From positions 1 to 23,791 of IMG/VR virus record IMGVR_UViG_3300011116_000454: 23,791 nucleotides of DNA; one strand, written 5' to 3'. Shown here one piece after another: positions 1 through 6,783 of this stretch. The first letter of the stretch is position 1, and each line of letters starts with the position of its first letter. The notes below the pieces were generated by a model, which saw only the letters and a list, made by a program, of their open reading frames with translations, was not told the DNA's origin and did not search any database. The translations under genes and the position numbers were made by a program. Source of the DNA: a virus.

Positions 1-187
1 AGTTTTTCAGCCAAATAAGGATTGATAACTCACCTTTTCTGAATTGTAGACTTTTTTCGTCTGCAATCGTTGAAATATTATTCAAAGGTTCAATCATTTT
101 GTCAACATCTTCCATCAAATCTATCCAACCTTGTGTGGACATCGTGGAAAATCTCTCTTCATAGTATTTTTGAAGCTCTGGGTTCAT
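1..187 (-). CDS. Hypothetical protein downstream of portal (partial, C-terminus outside window)
   Basis: An open frame starts with ATG at 187 and runs leftward off the window edge, giving 62 readable codons. The protein begins MNPELQKYYEERF and is acidic and helical-looking, with no recognisable motif. Its ATG overlaps the portal stop codon (ATGA at 184-187), so it is translationally coupled to the portal gene and belongs to the packaging/head operon. Small genes of unknown function directly after portal are common in podovirus-type phages, some being scaffold or head-assembly factors. No specific role can be assigned here. Confidence 0.75.
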   Translation of the reverse strand, partial: MNPELQKYYEERFSTMSTQGWIDLMEDVDKMIEPLNNISTIADEKSLQFRKGELSILIWLKN

Positions 188-2151
188 TGTCTAGTCATCT
201 GTTTTTCAACAATCTTAGCCTTATTTTGAATATCTGCCTCTTTTAGCATCAATTCAGCAATCTTGACTCGCTTATCAAACTCTTTTGAAGCCAAAGCATC
301 ATCAGTTGGGAGGTTCTTGGTGTTAGCCGCCATACTCTTTGCTTGCAATTCAATAGGCATCAATTGCGCTTCAGTCAATAACTTTTGCGCTTCAGCCTTA
401 TTCTGCTCTGCTTGAGTCGTTTGGACAGCAATCTGAGCCTGAGCCAATTGCAAAGCCAGTTGTTGTTGCATCTGAGCCGCTTGTTGGGCTTGTGGATCAG
501 CTTGAGACATCTTATCGAGCATCTCAATCAACTCAAATCTGTTTGACAGAGAAGAATTAGCCATAATACCCTTCAAAATGATAGGCAAAACAGGAGTATT
601 TGGGCCAAGAGTCTGGAGTAAACCAATCATTTGTTGTTGTTCATGCTCACGGGCAATGATTCCCAAGGCAGCAGTTGGGATAAATCTCATGTCCACAGTA
701 GGATAACGCTCGGGGTCGAACTGCATATAGCGATAGGCGGCTTTGGTGATGAAGGGGATCATAAAATCCTCTTGGAAGTTCACCAAGGTACGCTTGTATT
801 TCTTGATAATTGAGGCTACTGCCATCGAAATACCGCCCTGACCCGCATCTCTAGCAACGGCAGATACCATTCCCTGAGAATCAAGAGTGCCTGTTGCCAT
901 CAAAAGCATACGTTCAAACTCTTTGGCGGTTGTCAGGTTAGAACTATCCGTATTGCCAAACTTGAACGGGAAAAGAATCTCATTTGGATTTCCGTTTGTC
1001 AGAATAGCCTTGCCTGGTTTCACCTCAAACTTAGCACCCCTTGGGAGGCGAGTCGCATCCATCGCCATCATTGGGCTAGTTGTGAGAGCGAGAGAATCTA
1101 AGTGGCTACGCACTTGGGCATCAATAGCCTTCTGTGAGTTGTAAGCCTTCTCTACAGTACCACGACCCAATAAGCGATTAGGAACTGTGTCGTCCTGATA
1201 GGCTAGGATTGGGCGGTCTTTCATCATGTATGGGTTCTTTTCTGCTTTGAGAAGAACACCATCATTTGCAATCACGATAATTGCCTCAACCAAATCGGAA
1301 TACTCATCCTGAATAGAGTCTTCAGGGAATAAATCCTCTACTTCAGCACCATCTTCTAGTTCTTCAAGGTACTCACGGGGAACGAGTCCATAGTACGTTA
1401 GGAGCTTAACCTTGTCGTCTTCGTACTGAGTAATCTCTTGGGTAGGCTCTAAGTCTGTGTCCATAGAGTCCGTACCGACCTTTACCTTGCGATAAATGCC
1501 ATCTTCTTGACCTTTGACGATCTTGTGGATAGAGACGTACTTCTCAATAGCCACACCCATACAGTCATCAATAGATGTTCCATTAGGGTCAAACAGGAAG
1601 TTACGGGGGTTTACAGGAACAATCTTGACTGCAATTCGGTCTTTTTCTACCACTCCGATAGCGGCTTGACCGATTTGACCAGGTATTGCTTGGGTACTCG
1701 GAACAAAGATTTTCTCTGTTTTAACAACAATTTCACCGATGCCCGTACCATAAAGTTCAGCAAGCAGTTCAATCTGGTCGATAGATTTGCGAATCTTATC
1801 AACCTTGAAATCTTCCATCAGTTGAGTCTTGATAGCTTCAACGTCTAGGGGACTACCATTGACATCACGAATATCGTCTTGGATGTCAAAGAACTCACCT
1901 TGACCAAAGATGGCTTCCATGATCTCAGCATGGCGTGTCTCTACGGCTTGTTGGGTAGCGGGAGTAACGATTCTTGAACGCTCGGAATCCCTAGTCTTGT
2001 CTTGGGAGTCCCATTCACCATTGAAGATACGCTCGTATTCAAGCCAATCATCAAGGTAGTTTGTGTCCCGATAGTCTCTCCAGCGATCACAATGGTCTAC
2101 AACGAAGGAAACTAGTTCCTTATCCGAGTCGCTAGGTTCTTGGAATTCCAT
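184..2151 (-). CDS. Portal protein
   Basis: This is a 655-residue protein of podovirus portal type. The dodecameric portal forms the DNA entry/exit channel at one capsid vertex and docks the terminase. Supporting evidence is its size, its position directly after TerL, and an N-terminal half resembling portal proteins of podoviruses (acidic N-terminus, W/Y-rich helix, later TPATQQAVETRHAEI segment). The last ~105 residues are rich in Gln and Ala and predicted coiled coil, as expected for a C-terminal barrel or clip extension. I chose the ATG at 2151 rather than one 36 bases upstream, because an AGGGG ribosome site lies just before it and the TerL stop is at 2154-2156. It was assigned by context and resemblance, not by a search. 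Confidence 0.88.
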   Translation of the reverse strand: MEFQEPSDSDKELVSFVVDHCDRWRDYRDTNYLDDWLEYERIFNGEWDSQDKTRDSERSRIVTPATQQAVETRHAEIMEAIFGQGEFFDIQDDIRDVNGSPLDVEAIKTQLMEDFKVDKIRKSIDQIELLAELYGTGIGEIVVKTEKIFVPSTQAIPGQIGQAAIGVVEKDRIAVKIVPVNPRNFLFDPNGTSIDDCMGVAIEKYVSIHKIVKGQEDGIYRKVKVGTDSMDTDLEPTQEITQYEDDKVKLLTYYGLVPREYLEELEDGAEVEDLFPEDSIQDEYSDLVEAIIVIANDGVLLKAEKNPYMMKDRPILAYQDDTVPNRLLGRGTVEKAYNSQKAIDAQVRSHLDSLALTTSPMMAMDATRLPRGAKFEVKPGKAILTNGNPNEILFPFKFGNTDSSNLTTAKEFERMLLMATGTLDSQGMVSAVARDAGQGGISMAVASIIKKYKRTLVNFQEDFMIPFITKAAYRYMQFDPERYPTVDMRFIPTAALGIIAREHEQQQMIGLLQTLGPNTPVLPIILKGIMANSSLSNRFELIEMLDKMSQADPQAQQAAQMQQQLALQLAQAQIAVQTTQAEQNKAEAQKLLTEAQLMPIELQAKSMAANTKNLPTDDALASKEFDKRVKIAELMLKEADIQNKAKIVEKQMTRQ

Positions 2152-2153
2152 TC

Positions 2154-3413
2154 TTATACCCCTGAAATAATATCTATCGGTTCCCACTCCTCGGAGTCAT
2201 CTTCTTCCATATAAGAAGTGACAGCAAGTTGGTCAATGTAACTAAGGGAGTCTGGCAAGTCATCGTGAACCCCTTGTGCAGGGAACAGGATTAACTGGTC
2301 TACGAACTCATCCCAATCTTCTTCCGAATTTAACACAATTCTGCCATGCTCGAACCTACCTTGTAAAGCCCAGATGATTCGATCTGCTTTTTTTCTATTC
2401 CCGTGGGTCAAATCTACGATATGGGCAAAGGTATTGTTCTTTCTCATCAGGTCGCTCAGATAAGGCAAAACAGCGTTCTTTAGCGCCCCCCTCTCTATCC
2501 CTACACTCAAGGGTCGGTAGTCCCTAATGGCTATCAGAATCTTGGAAGCGGTCTCACGGATGTCCCATCTCCCGTGTTCAATCTTCTCAACAAACCACTT
2601 CCCATCGTCTGTGACCTTGACTATGGAGATAGCAGACTCATCCAGACGCTTCTTGGCATTGGCGGCTTGTTTGGCAACTTCCTCGAATCCCGCAAGGTCA
2701 ACAGCGATGTAATAGCTTCCATGTTCAGGCTTAACCCCGTATTTGATCCACTCTTCCTTGAAGATATCCGAACCCGCATTGGTAAACGAAGCCATGTACT
2801 CTTGTTTAAAAGCAAAGGTACTTAGGGTCTTTTTAGCACTTTCTATCTCTGTTTGGTCAATCAGAGGGTTATCAGCAGTGGTGAAGTGCCAACTCTTCCA
2901 ATCAGGATCATCCTCGCTCTCACCTAGTTTGAAGGTGTCATAGAACCAATTTCTACCTTTAGGAGTGCCGATGAAGAGTGCTCTACCCCGTTTATCAGAC
3001 AAACTGGCACGAATGACCTGTTCCCACGCCTCGGGTTTGATGTCGGCTACCTCGTCTAGTACGGCATAGGTCAGAGACACACCACGAAGGGTATCAGGTC
3101 TATCCGCACCACGAACGTATATCCTAGCCCCGTTTATCAGGGTAATGTCTAGGTTATTTACATGGGAGGACTGAATAACCTCTCTGCCAAGGTCTAGCAG
3201 TAAGTCCCAGATAATCTGCCTTGATTGTCCCATAGTGGGACTCACATAAAGAACCGCAGAGCCTTGTGGACACTTGAGTCCTTCGATAAGTAGGGTAACT
3301 GCCGCCATTCGAGACTTACCGCATCTACGACCAGCAGCCACAACCTTGAACCGAGTCGTGTCTTTGAATACCTCTTGTTGCCAAGGAAGGAGACTAAAGT
3401 TCAAGTCAGCCAT
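2154..3413 (-). CDS. terL: Terminase large subunit (packaging ATPase and nuclease)
   Basis: A 419-residue large terminase, the motor that pumps DNA into the prohead and cuts the concatemer. Walker A is seen as AAGRRCGKS (residues 26-34), Walker B as YAVLDE (116-121), and a coupling-type FIGTPKG motif near 147-153. The C-terminal RNase H-like nuclease domain begins around YIAVDLAG, with further acidic residues and HDDLPDSL near the end. It is slightly shorter than many TerL proteins but appears complete. Its ATG overlaps the end of terS by eight bases, and portal follows within three bases, giving the order TerS-TerL-portal. Confidence 0.95.
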   Translation of the reverse strand: MADLNFSLLPWQQEVFKDTTRFKVVAAGRRCGKSRMAAVTLLIEGLKCPQGSAVLYVSPTMGQSRQIIWDLLLDLGREVIQSSHVNNLDITLINGARIYVRGADRPDTLRGVSLTYAVLDEVADIKPEAWEQVIRASLSDKRGRALFIGTPKGRNWFYDTFKLGESEDDPDWKSWHFTTADNPLIDQTEIESAKKTLSTFAFKQEYMASFTNAGSDIFKEEWIKYGVKPEHGSYYIAVDLAGFEEVAKQAANAKKRLDESAISIVKVTDDGKWFVEKIEHGRWDIRETASKILIAIRDYRPLSVGIERGALKNAVLPYLSDLMRKNNTFAHIVDLTHGNRKKADRIIWALQGRFEHGRIVLNSEEDWDEFVDQLILFPAQGVHDDLPDSLSYIDQLAVTSYMEEDDSEEWEPIDIISGV

Positions 3414-3774
3414 ATTTAGCCTCTACATCTTCTGCTTGCTCAACAATGGTTGGCTCTTGTCCAAGTCCTGTGATATTGATGGTTACAGCACTCCTCTGAC
3501 TCTTGTCCTTTTCAAACAAAGAAACAGGTAGAGTCCTATCTAAGCACATCTTAAGGGCTACTAATTGATGGGGATGGTCATCATTAAGGGCTATCTCTAT
3601 CACCTTCTGAGCCACATCCTTACCTCCACTCCTAATCATCAACTCCTTTAGTTCCTTGAGCCTCTGGTGGTCTGTCTTAGGCAATACAGCAGGTGGGTTG
3701 TCAGCAAACCTCTGTATGGTCATCTTGACTGAACCCTTTGGTCTACCACGACCTCTTTTTAATTTCGTTTCCAC
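3406..3774 (-). CDS. terS: Putative terminase small subunit
   Basis: A 122-residue protein directly upstream of and overlapping terL. The N-terminus is very basic with an AT-hook-like stretch (KRGRGRPKGS), followed by a helical central part. This fits the role of TerS, which recognises the packaging site and forms a ring that loads TerL. The start is GTG at 3774 with an AGGGA ribosome site about six bases before it. No ATG is available in a sensible place. The assignment rests on position, size and the basic N-terminus. It heads the leftward packaging operon and is preceded by a 281-base control region. Confidence 0.7.
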   Translation of the reverse strand: METKLKRGRGRPKGSVKMTIQRFADNPPAVLPKTDHQRLKELKELMIRSGGKDVAQKVIEIALNDDHPHQLVALKMCLDRTLPVSLFEKDKSQRSAVTINITGLGQEPTIVEQAEDVEAKYG

Positions 3775-3858
3775 TTTTTTCCCTTTCTAGGAAGTGATGA
3801 CTTAGTTTATTCGATTTGGCTTTTTTGGTATAGAGGAGGCTCCACAAATATCTACCAA

Positions 3859-3881
3859 CCCAACCCACCCCCTCCCCCCCC
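3859..3881 (-). promoter_or_regulatory. G-quadruplex-forming tract in the terS leader
   Basis: Read on the minus strand this is four G-runs (8, 5, 3 and 3 Gs) separated by one or two bases, meeting the usual G3+ short-loop rule for an intramolecular quadruplex. It lies 85-107 bases upstream of the terS start, on the strand that would be mRNA for the terminase operon. It could be an RNA or DNA quadruplex, part of a packaging site, or just low-complexity sequence. The motif is seen directly; any role is inferred. Confidence 0.55.
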
Positions 3882-3930
3882 ATACATTCTCTACACCTAG
3901 GGTTTCTACTACTGTCTATCCATACAGCAT

Positions 3931-3957
3931 AGGGTAAACCCTGATAGGGAAAACCCT
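3931..3957. promoter_or_regulatory. Tandem operator-like dyads upstream of terS
   Basis: Two near-identical dyads, AGGGTAAACCCT (3931-3942) and AGGGAAAACCCT (3946-3957), are spaced 15 bases centre to centre. The same core, AGGGAAAACCC, recurs at 11646-11656 in the other divergent control region. This is the pattern expected of binding sites for one phage regulator. They would lie just downstream of a possible leftward -10 (TATAAA on the minus strand, 3966-3971). The promoter is weakly supported because no good -35 is visible. Confidence 0.45.
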
Positions 3958-3983
3958 CATGGTTATTTATACAGTTGTCTAGA

Positions 3984-3998
3984 TGCGAATGATTCTCA
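3984..3998. promoter_or_regulatory. Fur-box-like inverted repeat, site 1
   Basis: The sequence TGCGAATGATTCTCA matches the 7-1-7 Fur box (TGATAATNATTATCA) at 11 of 14 informative positions. It differs by one base from the symmetric TGAGAATNATTCTCA variant seen in known Fur sites. It lies 210 bases upstream of terS, just upstream of a possible minus-strand -10 at 3966-3971. The match is read directly; binding by a host Fur protein is inferred. Confidence 0.45.
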
Positions 3999-4055
3999 TT
4001 TAGATTTCATGCAAGTGTAAGAGAGTGATGCACCATTTCAGTGTTACTTGAATTC

Positions 4056-4271
4056 TTAATGAGAATTATTCTTATTCGTAATCAAGGTGATTCTATCTAG
4101 TGGCTCTCCTACCCTATATCCCAATGAGTAAACATGATGGTAAAGGGCTATTAGGTTCTCGAAGCCATCGCTGATGTTCCCTTCTCCCGCACTCAATAGA
4201 ATGGCTCTCTTGGGGTTATCTAATACCCTTCTGAACTGAATGGTTTTATCGCTTGGGGGTCTGCCTGACAT
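4056..4271 (-). CDS. Small hypothetical protein
   Basis: A 71-residue leftward frame starting MSGRPPSDKTIQF, with a mixed charged and helical body and no motif I recognise. The start is ATG at 4271 with only a weak GGGAA-type ribosome site. AT-rich sequence with TATACAAT upstream (about 4309-4316 on the minus strand) could hold its promoter. It stands alone between the terminase operon and the rightward small-gene cluster, a position that often holds a regulator. However, I see no helix-turn-helix or ribbon-helix-helix signature. Codons near the stop overlap Fur-like site 2. Confidence 0.5.
   Translation of the reverse strand: MSGRPPSDKTIQFRRVLDNPKRAILLSAGEGNISDGFENLIALYHHVYSLGYRVGEPLDRITLITNKNNSH
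4060..4074. promoter_or_regulatory. Fur-box-like inverted repeat, site 2
   Basis: The sequence TGAGAATTATTCTTA again matches the 7-1-7 Fur box at 11 of 14 positions and has one mismatch to TGAGAATNATTCTCA. It overlaps the last codons of the small gene ending at 4056. A neighbouring AATTCT copy at 4051-4056 extends it to three alternating hexamer arms, as in extended Fur sites. Its centre is 76 bases from site 1. Confidence 0.4.
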
Positions 4272-4378
4272 CGTTTCATTTCCCGAATTTAATAATTTAA
4301 ATAATTGTATACCTATGTTCTCAGGGTTTCTACTATTAGGGTTTTGGAGGGGTCTTATAAATCAACAACTTACGAGAG

Positions 4379-4407
4379 TTGGCACGATTCTATTATGCTT
4401 ATATAGT
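4379..4407 (+). promoter_or_regulatory. Sigma70-type promoter for the rightward small-gene cluster
   Basis: The -35 box TTGGCA (4379-4384) is separated by exactly 17 bases from the -10 box TATAGT (4402-4407). Each matches the consensus at five of six positions. The start site would be near 4414, about 45 bases before the first gene at 4460. This is the best promoter in the window. Confidence 0.75.
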
Positions 4408-4435
4408 GAGAGGGTAGATTTTTACTCTCTCTTTT
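4408..4435 (+). terminator. Leader hairpin with T-run just after the promoter
   Basis: A nine-pair stem (4408-4416 with 4423-4431, one G-T pair) has a six-base loop and is followed by TTTT (4432-4435). It overlaps the predicted start site, so it could be a regulator-binding dyad, a 5' mRNA-protecting hairpin or a weak attenuator. If transcription starts at ~4414, only part of the stem would be in the RNA, which favours the DNA-operator reading. Confidence 0.4.
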
Positions 4436-4459
4436 ATCAACTCTGAATAGGTGTCAACA

Positions 4460-4666
4460 ATGAAAAACTTTCCAAACATTGAAAAATCGGCCTTTCGTAA
4501 AGGTGAATATGTAGGCTATTGCGAAGGCAAAATTTACCGCATAAGCAAAACTAATAGCAGCTTCGGCACATGGTTTGCCCATGATTGCGAAAACTACAAT
4601 GACCAAATTTTTGCGTTTGGCCTTGAATCTATGTCCAACAAGTTGCAAGCAAAGGCCGCATCATGA
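4460..4666 (+). CDS. Small conserved phage-type protein
   Basis: A 68-residue protein (MKNFPNIEKSAFRKGEYVGY...) that is the first gene of the rightward cluster. The ATG at 4460 is chosen over a GTG nine bases upstream because AGGTG at 4448-4452 is then well spaced as the ribosome site. The FRKGEYVGY...YRI pattern looks like small beta-rich proteins often found in phages, but I know of no function. Its stop overlaps the next start (ATGA at 4663-4666). Confidence 0.7.
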   Translation: MKNFPNIEKSAFRKGEYVGYCEGKIYRISKTNSSFGTWFAHDCENYNDQIFAFGLESMSNKLQAKAAS

Positions 4667-4890
4667 AAAGTACAAGATCAGAATATCTCAATTTTTTCAC
4701 TAACTGGTTGCACTATCAGTTCCCACGCAATGCGGACATTGTTCGCAACGTCTTAATCATGCGGGAGGTTCAAAATATCGTTGATAGCGACTCTGAGGCG
4801 GTTTATTGGGGTGATCGTGATTGTTGGACAATGCACGACATGGCAAACAAGAAAATTCAATCTAGGGCTATTGAGGGCATCACAGCATGA
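4663..4890 (+). CDS. Small hypothetical protein
   Basis: A 75-residue soluble protein with aromatic and acidic content (MKSTRSEYLNFFTNWLHY...). It overlaps its neighbours by ATGA at both ends, so it is translationally coupled in the operon. No domain is recognised. Confidence 0.7.
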   Translation: MKSTRSEYLNFFTNWLHYQFPRNADIVRNVLIMREVQNIVDSDSEAVYWGDRDCWTMHDMANKKIQSRAIEGITA

Positions 4891-4982
4891 AAAATACAAT
4901 TTTAGATTATCTGACGGCCATTGCCTTGGGTTTGGCCCTTTGCGTGGGTTTTCTGGCTTACTTTGACGTTTTGGTTAAATAA
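4887..4982 (+). CDS. 31-residue single-pass membrane miniprotein
   Basis: This frame starts ATG at 4887 inside the stop of the previous gene (ATGA) and ends TAA at 4980-4982. The protein, MKNTILDYLTAIALGLALCV followed by GFLAYFDVLVK, is essentially one membrane helix with short polar ends. Very small membrane proteins in early phage operons can act on host membrane functions, but nothing here indicates a target. Confidence 0.55.
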   Translation: MKNTILDYLTAIALGLALCVGFLAYFDVLVK

Positions 4983-4991
4983 AGGGTTTAT

Positions 4992-5180
4992 ATGTCTTAC
5001 AAAGAATCAGATATTGCATACGAAAAAGGCCAATTTTGGGTCTTAAACCTAGGGTCTAAGGGTTTTGAGGTCTATAAAAATGGCATTACACACTCTACAC
5101 GTTGCGCTGTTATCGGGTTTTCAGGTCAAAACGGCCTAGATCGTGCCATTGTTGAAATTGACAGACGATTAGCCGCCTAA
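4992..5180 (+). CDS. Small hypothetical protein
   Basis: A 62-residue protein starting MSYKESDIAYEKGQFWVLNL. It appears to alternate beta strands and ends in a charged helix (AIVEIDRRLAA). A GGG-type ribosome site lies just upstream. The pattern 'piece of equipment to read a value and a short helix' is common among phage small proteins of unknown role. No family was identified. Confidence 0.65.
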   Translation: MSYKESDIAYEKGQFWVLNLGSKGFEVYKNGITHSTRCAVIGFSGQNGLDRAIVEIDRRLAA

Positions 5181-5251
5181 TGTTTAGACTGATAACTCTC
5201 AAATTGGGGGTTATTGGCCTAGGTATTTCCCTAGGGTTTAATATTTTTTAA
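5180..5251 (+). CDS. 23-residue hydrophobic miniprotein (tentative)
   Basis: An ATG at 5180 shares its A with the TAA stop of the previous gene (TAATG) and opens a 23-codon frame (MFRLITLKLGVIGLGISLGF...). The product is a short hydrophobic helix. It fills an otherwise empty 81-base gap in a cluster with no other gaps, and its start arrangement is typical of coupled genes. Its very small size keeps confidence low. Confidence 0.35.
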   Translation: MFRLITLKLGVIGLGISLGFNIF

Positions 5252-5261
5252 GGTTAATAAA

Positions 5262-5513
5262 ATGCAAGCTATACACACAAAATACATACCCGCTTCAAAT
5301 GTCAAAGGCTCACGAATCAAAGCCATATCTGACAGCAAATTGAGCGTGACCATATCCTACCCGCACGAATTATCAGGCCATTTGGTGCATTTTGAGGCTG
5401 TTAAGGCCTTGGTTGCTAAACACAAGCTCACATGGAACATTGACGAAATGTGTTATGGCGGCTCAAGTGATGGCAAGGGCTTTACATTTGTTTTTTGCGA
5501 ATCAAAGGTCTAA
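5262..5513 (+). CDS. Conserved small phage protein
   Basis: An 83-residue protein starting MQAIHTKYIPASNVKGSRIK. From memory this opening (QAIHTKY...GSRIKA) and the following YPHELSG...HFEAVKAL pattern resemble a small protein found in many phage and prophage genomes, with no known function. The ribosome site AAGG lies at 5250-5253. Confidence 0.75.
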   Translation: MQAIHTKYIPASNVKGSRIKAISDSKLSVTISYPHELSGHLVHFEAVKALVAKHKLTWNIDEMCYGGSSDGKGFTFVFCESKV

Positions 5514-5515
5514 AA

Positions 5516-5758
5516 ATGAAAAAATACACAATAACTCACGGGTCTATTGCTGCCGTTCAATATGTCACCTTACCCGATGGCGACAAGGTAATTGTCACTG
5601 ATGCAAGGGATGGGTCAGAGAGGGAATTGCCAAAACTGCCATTTGAAGTTCAAGCGGCTGTTAATCGTCAATTTGAAGCTATCTTTGCATTGCCTTATGA
5701 CAGCCGCCAAAGTTTTATTGATAACTCTATTTCCTTTGAAGTTGAGGTGACAGAATGA
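5516..5758 (+). CDS. Small hypothetical protein
   Basis: An 80-residue acidic protein (MKKYTITHGSIAAVQYVTLP...). The ATG at 5516 follows an AAAGG ribosome site (5504-5508) and gives no overlap with the previous gene. An upstream in-frame start at 5495 would overlap it. Beta-rich N-terminal half, helical middle; no recognised family. The stop overlaps the next start by ATGA. Confidence 0.65.
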   Translation: MKKYTITHGSIAAVQYVTLPDGDKVIVTDARDGSERELPKLPFEVQAAVNRQFEAIFALPYDSRQSFIDNSISFEVEVTE

Positions 5759-5982
5759 CCACTTATAAAAATGACCCTTGGCATGACAAACATTTTGGCC
5801 CTGTGGTTGAGGTGTTTATCCCTATTTCTAAGCCAAAAAGCTACTATGAAAGCGAGTTTTTGAGGCTTGGCAACACTCCAGCGACCATGCAAATTAGAAA
5901 CGAGCAAGGGCAAACCCGCTGGATGACGATCAAACCCCAGCAAATTCAAGCTATTTTAAAAATTCTTAATCAAGAGGCGTAA
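5755..5982 (+). CDS. Small hypothetical protein
   Basis: A 75-residue protein (MTTYKNDPWHDKHFGPVVEV...), basic, with a C-terminal Gln-rich helix. Coupled by ATGA to the gene before it. No motif recognised. Confidence 0.65.
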   Translation: MTTYKNDPWHDKHFGPVVEVFIPISKPKSYYESEFLRLGNTPATMQIRNEQGQTRWMTIKPQQIQAILKILNQEA

Positions 5983-5984
5983 AA

Positions 5985-6143
5985 ATGCACGATACAAAAC
6001 AACAAATTAGCATCATTTGGGATGCTTTAGAGGCTTATCGGTCTGATCTTATCCCCGAAGGGGATGAGCAATTTGACGCAATTTGGGATGATATTTGCAC
6101 ATCAATGGCAATTATTGAGGAAAATTTGAAGGTGGCAGCATGA
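5985..6143 (+). CDS. Small acidic hypothetical protein
   Basis: A 52-residue frame starting MHDTKQQISIIWDALEAYRS, strongly acidic and helical (EGDEQFDAIWDDI). It starts two bases after the previous stop and ends overlapping the next ATG (ATGA 6140-6143). Acidic small early proteins can be DNA mimics or inhibitors of host enzymes, but this is only a size-and-charge observation. Confidence 0.65.
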   Translation: MHDTKQQISIIWDALEAYRSDLIPEGDEQFDAIWDDICTSMAIIEENLKVAA

Positions 6144-6370
6144 AACACGTTGAAATTTGGTTTGGCAATATGACACACGGGGATTTTGAAATTGGGCGGC
6201 ACAATAACCCAATGGTCATCATTAACAGCATTGAAGAAAAGGCCATCATTGACCCCGTTGACGTTGACGAATATATGCTGTCTGAGGGACACGATAGCTA
6301 TCTAATACCCTCTGAATTCAAGGGCGACATTGTATTTTCACAAGATTTTTTCAAAGGCTTATCAAAATGA
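6140..6370 (+). CDS. Small hypothetical protein
   Basis: A 76-residue acidic protein (MKHVEIWFGNMTHGDFEIGR...), beta-rich in appearance, with a central EEKAIIDPVDVDEY acidic stretch. Both ends overlap neighbours by ATGA. No family recognised. Confidence 0.65.
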   Translation: MKHVEIWFGNMTHGDFEIGRHNNPMVIINSIEEKAIIDPVDVDEYMLSEGHDSYLIPSEFKGDIVFSQDFFKGLSK

Positions 6371-6537
6371 CACAAATAGAAGCACTCACACAATGCCTAG
6401 TTCTTGCTTTAACTGCGCCCAATGACCAAAAAGCGCAACAAGCCAGCGAATTAGCGGAACAAATAGCCCACGGGTTAACCAAAAAGCAAGTCAATCAATG
6501 CAAGCAAGCTGCAATTAAATTATGGGGTGAACAATGA
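6367..6537 (+). CDS. Small helical hypothetical protein
   Basis: A 56-residue all-helical protein (MTQIEALTQCLVLALTAPND...). The pattern of Ala/Gln-rich helices resembles small phage proteins of unknown function. ATGA overlaps on both sides show it is part of the coupled operon. Confidence 0.65.
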   Translation: MTQIEALTQCLVLALTAPNDQKAQQASELAEQIAHGLTKKQVNQCKQAAIKLWGEQ

Positions 6538-6725
6538 AAACTTTTCAGATATTCAAAAACGTGTCTTATGAATACTTTATTGAAGCGGAAACCTTAGAAG
6601 AAGCTCAGAATAAGATCATCAACGAAAACCCCGATTATGAAAGTGAAGAATTGATAGAGTGGGTTTTCTTAGATGAACACGATGGGGCAGACTGGAAATA
6701 TGAGCCAGTTTTGCAAGCAAGTTGA
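6534..6725 (+). CDS. Small protein, possibly DpnD/PcfM-like fold
   Basis: A 63-residue protein (MKTFQIFKNVSYEYFIEAET...). The layout strand, strand, 'IEAETLEEAQNKI' helix, then an acidic strand resembles the small DpnD/PcfM-like C-terminal domain seen in phages and plasmids. This is a weak resemblance only. It is the last gene of the cluster and is followed by the terminator at 6784-6812. Confidence 0.65.
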   Translation: MKTFQIFKNVSYEYFIEAETLEEAQNKIINENPDYESEELIEWVFLDEHDGADWKYEPVLQAS

Positions 6726-6783
6726 TCTACGCTTGTGTTGCCTTAATCCTTAGAATTCTGACAGGCAAGCGTTAAACCCTCCC

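Noticed and set aside
1507-1848. A 113-residue plus-strand frame inside portal
   Set aside because: It is fully antisense to a well-supported portal gene, with no sensible start signals or motif.
4011-4050. Weak dyad CAAGT...ACTTG
   Set aside because: Only five pairs with a long spacer and a needed bulge; not beyond chance in AT-rich sequence.
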